The position numbers were made by a program, and so were the translations under genes. A DNA stretch of 64,000 nt, taken from Chitinophagales bacterium. Lineage in GTDB: Bacteria; Bacteroidota; Bacteroidia; Chitinophagales; Chitinophagaceae. This document shows positions 16,456 to 24,897 of the stretch, one piece after another. The first letter of the stretch is position 1; each line of letters starts with the position of its first letter. The stretch spans positions 1-64,000 of the forward strand of contig JACJXR010000001.1 in assembly GCA_020636505.1 (NCBI GenBank). The letters are read 5' to 3'. Under the pieces are notes generated by a model, which saw only the letters and a program-made list of their open reading frames with translations, did not search any database and had not been told where the DNA came from.

Positions 16456-17544
16456 TTATTGCTCCTCTTTTTCCATCATCAAATACGCCTTGATAAAGTC
16501 GTCTATCTCCCCGTCCATCACGGGTCCCACATTACCTACTTCGTAGTCCGTTCTGTGGTCTTTGATCATTTTATAGGGATGGAATACATAAGACCTTATC
16601 TGGCTACCCCACTCTATCTTCTTCTTCGATGAGTTGGCTGCATTCTTCAATTCTTCTCTTTTTCTAAGCTCTTCCTCATACAGTCGGCTCTTCAACATGG
16701 TCAAAGCCTTCTCCCTGTTCTCACCTTGTGTACGTGCTTGCTGACACTCCACTATTATACCCGATGGTATGTGCTTCAAACGAACGGCTGTTTCCACTTT
16801 GTTTACGTTCTGTCCTCCTTTACCTCCCGAACGGTAGAACTCCCACTCAAGGTCGGCAGGGTTTACTTCCACCTCTATACTGCTGTCCACCAACGGATAT
16901 ACGAATATAGAAGCGAATGAGGTATGCCTGCGTGCATTAGAGTCGAACGGAGAGATACGCACCAAACGATGTACACCGCTCTCCGCTTTCAGCAAACCAT
17001 AAGCAAATGCACCATCAAATTCCATTGTGGCTTGCTTGATGCCGGCACCGTCACCGGGTTGCAGGTCTATCTCCGATATCTTCCAACCTTGCTTTTCGCC
17101 ATACATGCGATACATACGCAACAACATCTCCGCCCAGTCTTGACTTTCCGTACCACCAGCACCCGAGTTGATGACCATTACAGCAGGCAACTCATCTTCG
17201 GGTTGATTAAGTGTGGAGCGGAACTCCAACTCTTCCAATTCTTTTTGCGCTTTGTCGTACGCGGCTTGTGCATCGTCTTCAGTGGCTTCGCCTTCTTTCC
17301 AAAACTCGAACATGACGGCAAAATCCTCAACGGCGGTATTCACATCATCATACAACTTCACCCAAAACTCATTAACCTTTATCTCTTTGAGTATACCTGT
17401 GGCTCGCTCATTATCATCCCAAAAACCGGGAGCAAGCGTAAGCTGCTTGTCATTTTCTATTTTCGCCTGTCTGTCTCCGATGCGTAAAAACTTATGCAGG
17501 TGAGACACCCGCCCGCGCATTTCTTTTAGCTGTTCCTGCGTCAT
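16456..17544 (-). CDS. prfB: Peptide chain release factor 2, without programmed frameshift
   Basis: Recognises UGA/UAA and triggers peptide release. With ATG at 17544 the protein is 362 aa. It carries the catalytic GGQ loop (YRSGGKGGQNVNKVETAVR) and the SPF anticodon-like tripeptide (RISPFDSNARRHTSFAS). The whole protein is in one frame: at the position where most bacteria have the CTT-TGA-C shift site, this gene reads TTT TTA CGC ATC GGA GAC (FLRIGD). The autoregulatory frameshift is therefore lost. An ABC exporter follows 3 bases after the stop. Confidence 0.96.
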   Translation of the reverse strand: MTQEQLKEMRGRVSHLHKFLRIGDRQAKIENDKQLTLAPGFWDDNERATGILKEIKVNEFWVKLYDDVNTAVEDFAVMFEFWKEGEATEDDAQAAYDKAQKELEELEFRSTLNQPEDELPAVMVINSGAGGTESQDWAEMLLRMYRMYGEKQGWKISEIDLQPGDGAGIKQATMEFDGAFAYGLLKAESGVHRLVRISPFDSNARRHTSFASIFVYPLVDSSIEVEVNPADLEWEFYRSGGKGGQNVNKVETAVRLKHIPSGIIVECQQARTQGENREKALTMLKSRLYEEELRKREELKNAANSSKKKIEWGSQIRSYVFHPYKMIKDHRTDYEVGNVGPVMDGEIDDFIKAYLMMEKEEQ

Positions 17545-17604
17545 ATAAGGATGCAAAAGTACATTAAAGGGAGAAGATTATTTTTTGAAGAGTTTTTCAT
17601 TTCA

Positions 17605-17647
17605 TGACTTAAGTCAATGTTTATACATTCCCCTATCGGTAAATTTG
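17605..17647 (+). promoter_or_regulatory. Candidate Crp/Fnr class II promoter
   Basis: A perfect 12-base palindrome TGACTTAAGTCA (17605-17616; TGA-N6-TCA) is centred at 17610.5, and the -7 element TAAATTTG starts at 17640, exactly 29.5 bases on. The gene at 17667 follows 19 bases after the -7 element. The palindrome also lies 61 bases upstream of the divergent prfB start. Confidence 0.55.
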
Positions 17648-17666
17648 CATGTATAATAATTAAGAT

Positions 17667-17951
17667 ATGAAAAAGTACATTCTTCCTACCGTAGCGATAT
17701 TAGGTTTGTTATTCATCAGCTCCTGTGCACCTGAGGCCGGCACAGAAAAAGAATATGGTTTCTGGTATGGGTTATTGCATGGTTTTATTTTGCCATTCGC
17801 CATCATCGGCAAGATATTCAAGATGGACATCGGCATTTATGCCCTGACCAATACGGGTACATTCTACTGGATAGGATATTTCTTCGGCTTCGCCATTATA
17901 TCAGGCGGTGGTAGACGTGGTATGAAAAGAAGGAGAAAAAAAGACTGTTAA
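17667..17951 (+). CDS. Small lipoprotein with membrane segments, unknown function
   Basis: The 94-aa protein has a lipoprotein signal (lipobox FISSC, Cys20), a hydrophobic middle with two possible membrane stretches (GFWYGLLHGFILPFAIIGKI and GTFYWIGYFFGFAIISGGG), and a very basic end RRGMKRRRKKDC. I do not recognise a named family. It is driven by a candidate Crp/Fnr-type promoter, so it may belong with the redox-linked genes at 3.7 kb and 41-42 kb. Confidence 0.8.
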   Translation: MKKYILPTVAILGLLFISSCAPEAGTEKEYGFWYGLLHGFILPFAIIGKIFKMDIGIYALTNTGTFYWIGYFFGFAIISGGGRRGMKRRRKKDC

Positions 17952-17953
17952 GC

Positions 17954-18451
17954 CTACTCTGCCATTACAGGCTTCACCTTAAAGGTGAAATTTCGCTGTG
18001 ATATATAGCTGTATACCGCCACTATTATCGTGGTAACTATCTTGGATGGTGTCGGATACCAAAGGAAGGTCTCGACGAACAATTTCAAGAACACATAGTT
18101 GAGTATGATGCAGGTGCATACCAGTACGGCATACCTGAACAGTTGTACTCTGCCTCTTAAGGTCGACTCTTGAAACACGATATACTTGGCCAATGCAAAA
18201 CCTGTTGGGAAACTGATGCTGAACGACATGATGAATGCCGCAATGTGCGGAGTAATGGTCAACCCCATGACATGCACGGGCTGCTTCATCAAAATGAAGT
18301 TGTAGCTGATAAAATACAGCAATATGTCCATTACGGTATTGCTACCCCCACAGGCCAAATAGCGAAAAGTCTGAACTTTTATCCACTTCGCAAACGGCTT
18401 ATGAAAGAAGTCTATAAAAGAAATGATATTGTCTCTAACTGTTACCAGCAT
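17954..18451 (-). CDS. GtrA-family membrane protein
   Basis: The 165-aa protein has four membrane helices and the GtrA signature at the start (FRYLACGGSNTVMDILLYFIS) and end (YISQRNFTFK). GtrA proteins help flip polyprenyl-linked sugars or act in envelope polysaccharide decoration. It lies 63 bases after the BtrH-domain gene on the same strand and may share its transcript. Confidence 0.88.
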   Translation of the reverse strand: MLVTVRDNIISFIDFFHKPFAKWIKVQTFRYLACGGSNTVMDILLYFISYNFILMKQPVHVMGLTITPHIAAFIMSFSISFPTGFALAKYIVFQESTLRGRVQLFRYAVLVCTCIILNYVFLKLFVETFLWYPTPSKIVTTIIVAVYSYISQRNFTFKVKPVMAE

Positions 18452-18514
18452 CTCACTAAATACAAATCAATGGGCTAAAATACCCCCATTTTCAGCAACT
18501 ACAAAGATTATTAA

Positions 18515-19516
18515 CTACCAATTTACTTTCTCCAGACGTTTGAAGAAGCTTTTTTCACGTACTCCGCATTCTTCCAACATATCTCCAAGTTCATCAAAAG
18601 ATACAAGGTCACTCTTACGAGCTTTCATTTGTCGGGCCGCACTGTATGCGAAATTTCGCCACAGATCCCCAATTTCCGTCAATTCTTCAGCAAAACGAGC
18701 CAAGTCGTCGCGCTTCAACATATCTGCAGCCTCCTGCAAGAATGCCGCATACAGAAAACGGAAACCTGCACCACCGGTGCCAATCTCTTCCTGCATACGT
18801 ATGATATTGCCCAAATACAACGCCGCCTTGCGCGGGGTCAGTTTCTTAGGGTACTGTTTTATCTTTTTGGATAGTAGGAATATCGCATTGATACCAAACC
18901 ATGGTAACGGAGGCGAAAGCATCAACCAACAATTCTTCTTTATTCCTTTTTTTATCGCCTCTTCAAAGTTTATCTCCTTGGGTACATCCTTTACATAATA
19001 CATGAACCCTTTGGGCTCGGGGAACCCTTTGGCAAATCGTGCTTTGGATAGGTCTTCACCCGCAATGGTGGACACTTCTTCCATCACAGGGTCACTTATC
19101 ATGTATTCATCACCGTTTTTGCCGAATACCACAAGGTTGTGTGCATTGAAGTGAAACCTGAATGCTTCCGGCAAATAAGGCAAATAATATACACTGGTCT
19201 GCATACCTACAGGTTTGCCGCTTTTCAACACTTCATCCAGCCCTTGCATGGCTTTTTCGGGTGTACCGAAACGCTTTACTTGAATGTCGACTCCCAAACT
19301 TTTGTTGATGCGCTTGAATATGGTTCCCGGCATAGACCTGAAGCTGGAACCGGGCGTTCCACTTACTTTAACGAATGGTATATGCGCAAAGAACAAACCT
19401 GCACCGATACCGAATACCAACGGCTCCGATATCTCGACTCCCTCATGCCTGAGCAAGTTCGTAGTCACACCGCTTTCGCAATGCGCATGCTGATAATGTT
19501 TGAAATCTAAGATCAT
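18515..19516 (-). CDS. BtrH N-terminal domain / DUF4872 protein
   Basis: The 333-aa protein has a papain-like BtrH_N domain (residues 1-150) with plausible catalytic Cys13 (HAHCESGVTTNLL), His126 (FNAHNLVVF) and Asp142 (MISDPV). A helical DUF4872-type region follows. In butirosin synthesis BtrH moves an acyl group from a carrier protein to an amine, so an acyltransferase or peptidase role is inferred. No carrier protein or biosynthetic cluster is adjacent. The partner gene upstream (19540-19944) is 23 bases away. Confidence 0.83.
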   Translation of the reverse strand: MILDFKHYQHAHCESGVTTNLLRHEGVEISEPLVFGIGAGLFFAHIPFVKVSGTPGSSFRSMPGTIFKRINKSLGVDIQVKRFGTPEKAMQGLDEVLKSGKPVGMQTSVYYLPYLPEAFRFHFNAHNLVVFGKNGDEYMISDPVMEEVSTIAGEDLSKARFAKGFPEPKGFMYYVKDVPKEINFEEAIKKGIKKNCWLMLSPPLPWFGINAIFLLSKKIKQYPKKLTPRKAALYLGNIIRMQEEIGTGGAGFRFLYAAFLQEAADMLKRDDLARFAEELTEIGDLWRNFAYSAARQMKARKSDLVSFDELGDMLEECGVREKSFFKRLEKVNW

Positions 19517-19539
19517 CCGTAAAACTGAAACAGGAGATA

Positions 19540-19944
19540 TTATTGACCGAAAGATACCAGTTCTTCAACTGAAATTTCGAATACGGATGCGTATTTTTTG
19601 AGTAAGCCTGTGTCCAACCTTTTGAAAACCGATGGTTTGAGGTGTCTGGCTACTTGCCATCTCCATTTACCCACATACTTGGCCAACAGACCTTCGTCCA
19701 TCAGACATTTTTGCATGAAATAAGCTATGGGGCTGAGTTTACCTTGTTTGACTTTCTGTTCTGTTTCTGCGAGTGTCTCGTCCATTGCATCCCATGCCTG
19801 ACGAGTGGCAAAATTTTCTGCTTCCCAACCGGCTGAATTGACGCCTGTGTACTTTCCGTCTTTGCCTACCGCATATACCAACTTTCTGAGCTTATCTCCG
19901 CCCTTGAAGTTCTTTATATCCTGCGGTACTTCATTCACCTTCAT
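19540..19944 (-). CDS. Conserved protein of unknown function next to the BtrH gene
   Basis: The 134-aa soluble protein starts MKVNEVPQDIKNFKGGDKLR. The N-terminal part has KLVYAVGKDGKYTGVNSAGW. The end (LKKYASVFEISVEELVSFG) resembles the last helices of XRE-type regulators, although a full helix-turn-helix is not obvious. I cannot assign a function. It is the first gene ahead of the BtrH-domain protein, so the two probably act together. Confidence 0.75.
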   Translation of the reverse strand: MKVNEVPQDIKNFKGGDKLRKLVYAVGKDGKYTGVNSAGWEAENFATRQAWDAMDETLAETEQKVKQGKLSPIAYFMQKCLMDEGLLAKYVGKWRWQVARHLKPSVFKRLDTGLLKKYASVFEISVEELVSFGQ

Positions 19945-20036
19945 AATAAGTAGACTATATATCCTTAGGGGACTACTAAAGTAGTGAAAATCTCATGTGA
20001 TTTCTACGTTAAATAATTGTTACCAACCATATTTCC

Positions 20037-21419
20037 CTACTTCTTGGCGGTCTCTGTCAAGAACGGTTGCAGGTTCGGGCATTGCTGGTACGCAGGGTCA
20101 ATTTTAATGTAGTAGGACGGAGCTTTGTCTGACACCCATTTTTGCAATCTTTCGCCCTTTTTCTTCTGCAATGCTGCAAACTGTATACGGCTGTAATCTT
20201 CTTGCAAGTTGGCCTTATGCGGGCGGGTGATGTTTTTCATGTATACTATCCTGCAAGAACGCTCTCCTCTTTGAGTGGTGAATATCATTGGCTTGGAATA
20301 CTCACCCGGTTTCATGGAATCAATCATCAATGCCAAGGAAGGATCCAGATCTTCTATCTGAAGCTCTGTGTTGCCTTGTGCATCTGTTATCATACCACCT
20401 GTACGGTTAGACAGTTCGTCTGTGGAGTATTTGCCCACCGCCTCTTGGAACGTTAATTTGCCTGTGATAAGCTCCGCACGTACACTGTCGAGCTTCTCCA
20501 GCGATTTTTCAAAATCACCACTGGTCAGTTGCGGCTTCACCAATATATGTCTTACATCGGCCTCATCACCTTTTCGGCGAATCATTTGTATTATATGGTA
20601 TCCGAACTGCGATCTGAATGGAGGTGATATTTCGCCGTCTTGCAGCTTGAATGTTGCTGCTACAAATTCTTGTACCAAATTGCCCCCTTTTCTGGCAACA
20701 CCGGTAATCAAACCACCGTCGTCGCGCGAACCCGGGTCGTCACTGTTGAATATGGCTTGTGTTTCAAAGTCCTTGCCTTCCTCCACTATCTCTTTGCGTA
20801 TCTTCTCTATTTTCCTAAGCGCGTAAGTGTCTAACTCCGGGCTTACCTTAGGGTCCATCACTATTTGTCCGAACTCCACCGTTGCAGGGAAGAAAGGCAA
20901 ACTGTCGGCAGGTATATTGTCGTAGAATTTTCTTACTTCCACCGGTGTTACTTTAACCGACTCCAAAATGCCTGTTTGCATCTGTTCTGCCAACAACATT
21001 TCTTCGGTTATTTGACGGTTCTCTTCTTTCAGTTGATATACGGTCTTTCCGGCTATTTCTTCCAACTTTTCTTTGGAGCCGTATTGCATGATGAAATAAC
21101 GAACCCTGTTCTCCAGTGTTGCCTCCACTTGCTCTTCGCTCACATACACACTATCACGGTCTGCTTGTTCCACCAACAATTTCTGCATCAACATTTGCTC
21201 CATGATACTACATGCCGCATCATCACCCAATGAGGGGTCTTGCAGCTTGTACTGCTCTGCTTGCAGGTCTATTTCAGACTTGAGTATTATGTGGCTTTTG
21301 CCTATGATACCCACTATTTTGTCCAACTCTTGCTCCTGAGCAAATGCACCTGTTACGGCAAACGCCATGATCAATATTACCAATGCCGAAACTCTGAATG
21401 TCATCCTTCTTGCTGTCAT
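20037..21419 (-). CDS. SurA-like periplasmic peptidyl-prolyl isomerase
   Basis: The 460-aa protein (ATG at 21419) has a signal peptide ending AVTGAFAQ, a SurA-type N-terminal chaperone domain, and two parvulin domains (about 175-285 and 285-395, with QFGYHIIQMIRRKGDEADVRH and AVGKYSTDELSNRTGG). It assists outer-membrane protein folding. An upstream frame extension to 21452 lacks family features, and the -7 element TACATTTG lies at 21450-21457. Confidence 0.92.
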   Translation of the reverse strand: MTARRMTFRVSALVILIMAFAVTGAFAQEQELDKIVGIIGKSHIILKSEIDLQAEQYKLQDPSLGDDAACSIMEQMLMQKLLVEQADRDSVYVSEEQVEATLENRVRYFIMQYGSKEKLEEIAGKTVYQLKEENRQITEEMLLAEQMQTGILESVKVTPVEVRKFYDNIPADSLPFFPATVEFGQIVMDPKVSPELDTYALRKIEKIRKEIVEEGKDFETQAIFNSDDPGSRDDGGLITGVARKGGNLVQEFVAATFKLQDGEISPPFRSQFGYHIIQMIRRKGDEADVRHILVKPQLTSGDFEKSLEKLDSVRAELITGKLTFQEAVGKYSTDELSNRTGGMITDAQGNTELQIEDLDPSLALMIDSMKPGEYSKPMIFTTQRGERSCRIVYMKNITRPHKANLQEDYSRIQFAALQKKKGERLQKWVSDKAPSYYIKIDPAYQQCPNLQPFLTETAKK

Positions 21420-21449
21420 TAATATGGCCGAAATCATTATAAGAAGTAG

Positions 21450-21457
21450 CAAATGTA
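21450..21457 (-). promoter_or_regulatory. TAnnTTTG promoter element of the SurA-like gene
   Basis: Minus-strand TACATTTG, 30 bases upstream of the ATG at 21419. It overlaps the longer open frame and so supports the shorter start. Confidence 0.55.
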
Positions 21458-21516
21458 GTCTATTTGGGTTGGTTGTTGGAGCCTGTAAGACGATTTTTAA
21501 CGTTTATTCTATTCTT

Positions 21517-22602
21517 TTATTTGTCGAAAATACCGTCTACAACCTTGTCGTTGTAAAAATCGCTTTTAAGCGGCTTGTATGGAGATTGGCGTAGCCTGGT
21601 CTCAAACCTTGGCATCGCGTTTTCGTGAAACTTCATCCAAGCATCGTATTGTTGCAGATTCTCCACTTTTCCGAAAAGCCATTGGTTGTACATATCAAAA
21701 TATCCGTTGCGTACGAAATCGTCGTGGCGTGCAAACAACGAGTGTGGGAAACGCTCTGCATATTGCACCGTCCAATCCATAAGGAAACGGGTACGCAACA
21801 TTATGAGATTTTCTGTAGTGATACCGTCACTCATTACGGGTGACAATTTTATATAAGTGTCGTAAACCGCCTCTTCAAACCCCACAGGTCCTGTCTCTCG
21901 CCCTGTAGCTCCAAATTTGGGTACAGTACCTGTCGCAACGGTATTGAACAGTTTTTGGTAAGATTCCAACAATAATCTACGCGTATCGTATGAGCGAGGG
22001 GTTTGCTGCTCGATGTTGATGAACATCTCAGCATATATGATGGCCCAAACCGTTTTGTTGGTCTTCATATAAGTACGTGCAGCCTCGTAATAGTTAAGAT
22101 GGTATGTGGGGTCGCGCTCTATGCCATCCAACCAAGACTCTAGAGCATATACCACCTCATTGTTAGACTCATACATCAATCCCATCTGATGGTACAACAC
22201 ACCTGCATTTGGCAATGCCTCCACGCCTTGTCTTAATAGTTTCTTGGCCTTTTTCTCCTCACCAATGGCTATCAGGCACTCGGTCATGATTTTATAGGTC
22301 TCCGCGTCTGCCTTTTGTTGTTTGATGATGGGGTCAAGTGTTGCAATGGCCTCATCGTAGCCTTTTGCCAAATAGTAGCTGTGCGCCAACTCTCTGTGTA
22401 ACAACACAATGTCAGGAGCTATTTGTATGGCCTGTTGATAACGGATGATGGCTTCACGCAAATTGCCTCTAGAGTGAAAGTCTCTGGCCTCTTTGTAGAG
22501 TTGCTCCACCTCAGGAGTCGGCCATATACTCTGCGCCGATGCCGGCACAGCCACACTCAATGACAATAACAGAATAAATATCAGGCGTTTCGCTCTATCC
22601 AT
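21517..22602 (-). CDS. Secreted TPR-repeat protein
   Basis: The 361-aa protein starts at ATG 22602 (MDRAKRLIFILLLSLSVAVP) with a signal peptide cleaved after ASAQ. It has three to four TPR repeats over about residues 25-165 (EARDFHSRGNLREAIIRYQQ, ELAHSYYLAKGYDEAIATLD). The C-terminal 190 residues have no domain I can name (PKFGATGRETGPVGFEEAVY). It probably acts as a periplasmic or outer-membrane scaffold. The SurA-like gene follows after 97 bases from its own promoter. Confidence 0.85.
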   Translation of the reverse strand: MDRAKRLIFILLLSLSVAVPASAQSIWPTPEVEQLYKEARDFHSRGNLREAIIRYQQAIQIAPDIVLLHRELAHSYYLAKGYDEAIATLDPIIKQQKADAETYKIMTECLIAIGEEKKAKKLLRQGVEALPNAGVLYHQMGLMYESNNEVVYALESWLDGIERDPTYHLNYYEAARTYMKTNKTVWAIIYAEMFINIEQQTPRSYDTRRLLLESYQKLFNTVATGTVPKFGATGRETGPVGFEEAVYDTYIKLSPVMSDGITTENLIMLRTRFLMDWTVQYAERFPHSLFARHDDFVRNGYFDMYNQWLFGKVENLQQYDAWMKFHENAMPRFETRLRQSPYKPLKSDFYNDKVVDGIFDK

Positions 22603-22610
22603 GTAACGCG

Positions 22611-22618
22611 CAAAAATA
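22611..22618 (-). promoter_or_regulatory. TAnnTTTG promoter element of the TPR gene
   Basis: Minus-strand TATTTTTG lies only 8 bases before the ATG at 22602. Transcription would start almost at the start codon, giving a near-leaderless mRNA. Confidence 0.45.
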
Positions 22619-22725
22619 CCATTAATGAGTACAGAAATAAATTTTTTTATGATTATAAACCGATACAATATAATAACAGCGTATTTAACACGTACTATTA
22701 TTGTATCCGAAGGGAAAATGCTAAT

Positions 22726-23052
22726 TTGCATGTTGTGAAGGCCATTTTTGCATCCATTTTCCTCTTGGTTTTCTCTTTACAGGTATTACCTGTTAAGGAG
22801 ATAGGGAAAATACTGTCCAAAGGAACTTTGGCGGAAGAAGTGCAAGAAGCCGAGTATGGAGGCTTTGACGACTCCTCAGAAACGGGAAAACTCAAAAAAG
22901 ACAACGATCCGTTCAGCGCAAACGGCTACGATCTTTACCACGACTTTTTACCGTCTGTCAGCAAGTCTACCATTGTCAGATATGCACCGAGGCATATGTC
23001 CAAGCAGTTCACGCCCGACATCCTCACCCCACCACCCAACAGTGTTGCTTAG
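22726..23052 (+). CDS. Small secreted or anchored protein upstream of SulP
   Basis: The 108-aa protein has one N-terminal hydrophobic segment (AIFASIFLLVFSLQVLPVKE) followed by a charged, acidic region and a basic/proline end (TPDILTPPPNSVA). No ATG fits. The start is TTG at 22726 or GTG at 22735, the latter giving a cleaner signal sequence. It precedes the SulP gene by 67 bases and is likely co-expressed. The family is not identified. Confidence 0.65.
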   Translation: MHVVKAIFASIFLLVFSLQVLPVKEIGKILSKGTLAEEVQEAEYGGFDDSSETGKLKKDNDPFSANGYDLYHDFLPSVSKSTIVRYAPRHMSKQFTPDILTPPPNSVA

Positions 23053-23119
23053 TACTGTTTCCAAAAGCTATTGTAATCAATAGCACACTACTATTTAAAG
23101 CAACATTCTCAAACTTATT

Positions 23120-24829
23120 ATGAAAAAATCCGGTTTTTTCAGCAACATTAAAAGTGATGCCATATCCGGCATTATAGTATTCCTTATTGCTCTACCACTG
23201 TGTTTGGGTATCGCCCAAGCATCGGAAGCGCCTTTGTTCTCCGGATTGGTGGCAGGTATCATCGGTGGTATCGTCATCGGTGCCATGAGCGGCTCACAAC
23301 TGAGTGTGGCCGGACCTGCGGCAGGACTCGTCGCCATCGTCATCAGTGCTCTGACTATACTTTCATGGGAGGCGTTCCTTTGTGCCGTAATAGTTGCGGG
23401 AGCATTACAAATAGTGCTTGGCTTTCTGAAAGCAGGCTCGATAGCCAACTATTTTCCCAACAGTGTCATTGAAGGTATGTTGGCAGGTATCGGCTTGACA
23501 ATCATCATCAAACAAATTCCCGAAGCATTGGGCTATGACGGAGAGGGTCATGAGCGAATGGCTTCTGCCGAAGATGGCTTCACATGGGATTATGTCACCT
23601 CATCCTTCAACCATATGGAGACCGGTGCGATAATCATATCCGTTGTCGGACTGGCACTCTTGATGTTATGGACCCTTAGACCATTCAAAAAATTAACCTT
23701 GCTTCCATCAGGTTTGGTGGTGGTTGTAGTTGGTGTACTTGTCAACGAGCTATTCAAAATGCAGGGTTCCGAATTGTATCTCGGGACGATTCACTTGGTG
23801 AACCTACCAATTGCTGCCAGCTTTTCTGAATTTTTCGGACAGTTCACCCTCCCTGATTTCAGCGGGTTCGGCACTAAGCAAGTATGGATAACCGGTGCCA
23901 CCATTGCTGCAGTTGCATCCATAGAAACATTGCTCTGTATAGAGGCTACCGACAAACTGGACCCTCAAAAAAGATACACTCCCACCAATCGCGAATTGAA
24001 GGCACAAGGCATAGGCAATATGCTCAGTGGGCTTGTTGGTGGGTTACCGATAACATCCGTTATAGTACGCTCATCTGCAAACATTCATTCGGGAGCCAAA
24101 TCCAAAATGGCCACCATCATTCACGGTACATTGTTGTTAGTATGTGTGGGTAGCATTCCTGTGATACTGAACATGATACCCAAAGCATCTTTGGCGGCGA
24201 TACTCATATTCGTCGGTTACAAGCTGTGCAATCCAAAATCATTTATACATGCATATAAAGAAGGTGGTTGGACTCAGTTCATACCACTTGTTATCACCAC
24301 ACTGGCAGTAGTGAAATTCGACCTATTGACAGGTGTGGGCATCGGTCTTGGCATCAGCATCATATTCCTTCTTATCCGTAACATGCGCATTCCGTTCTTC
24401 TTCCGCAGAACAAGCTATGAGAACGAAGACATCATCGAGATAAAGTTGGCTCAAGAAGTTTCATTCCTGAACAAGGCGGGTATCAAGATGGCTCTGCAAA
24501 GACTGCCAGAGAACAGTAAGATAATCATAGACGCAAACGAAACGGAGTACATAGACTTTGATGTGCTCGACCTGATACGTGAATTCCATAACAACCAAGC
24601 CAAAGAAAAGAACATAGAAATGTCTTTGATAGGCTTTAAAGAGATATATAAAGTCCCCAGTGCAAAATCGGCTACTGAAATGTTGTCCAAACTGAATACA
24701 AACGGAGGAAAGCATTCCGAAACAAGTTCCGGTAACTACAAACAGCTGATACAGGAGCTGGATGAAGAAAAAGACTATAAGCAGCTTATACAAGAGTTGG
24801 ACAAAGAAATTGACGCGGACAAAACCTAG
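23120..24829 (+). CDS. SulP-family anion transporter with STAS domain
   Basis: The 569-aa protein has about 12-14 membrane segments starting with SDAISGIIVFLIALPLCLGI, the SulP signature region GLVGGLPITSVIVRSSANIH, and a C-terminal STAS domain (about 435-530). SulP proteins import sulfate, bicarbonate or other anions; bicarbonate is common in this phylum (inference). The C-terminus is unusual: a near-perfect tandem repeat YKQLIQELDEEKD / YKQLIQELDKEID, probably a short coiled coil beyond the STAS domain. Confidence 0.92.
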   Translation: MKKSGFFSNIKSDAISGIIVFLIALPLCLGIAQASEAPLFSGLVAGIIGGIVIGAMSGSQLSVAGPAAGLVAIVISALTILSWEAFLCAVIVAGALQIVLGFLKAGSIANYFPNSVIEGMLAGIGLTIIIKQIPEALGYDGEGHERMASAEDGFTWDYVTSSFNHMETGAIIISVVGLALLMLWTLRPFKKLTLLPSGLVVVVVGVLVNELFKMQGSELYLGTIHLVNLPIAASFSEFFGQFTLPDFSGFGTKQVWITGATIAAVASIETLLCIEATDKLDPQKRYTPTNRELKAQGIGNMLSGLVGGLPITSVIVRSSANIHSGAKSKMATIIHGTLLLVCVGSIPVILNMIPKASLAAILIFVGYKLCNPKSFIHAYKEGGWTQFIPLVITTLAVVKFDLLTGVGIGLGISIIFLLIRNMRIPFFFRRTSYENEDIIEIKLAQEVSFLNKAGIKMALQRLPENSKIIIDANETEYIDFDVLDLIREFHNNQAKEKNIEMSLIGFKEIYKVPSAKSATEMLSKLNTNGGKHSETSSGNYKQLIQELDEEKDYKQLIQELDKEIDADKT

Positions 24830-24846
24830 CTTTTAGTAGTAGTTGT

Positions 24847-24897
24847 AAAGCTGTTGGTGCAGAAAATTGAGTATTTTCAAGCCAACAGCTTTCTTTT
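24847..24897 (+). terminator. Long hairpin between SulP and pfkA, terminator or leader structure
   Basis: An 11-bp perfect stem (AAAGCTGTTGG at 24847-24857, CCAACAGCTTT at 24882-24892) encloses a second small stem GAAAA/TTTTC. TCTTT follows, then the pfkA ATG at 24898. It may terminate SulP transcription, but its 3' arm ends 5 bases before the start codon, so it could also mask or position the pfkA ribosome site. Confidence 0.55.
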
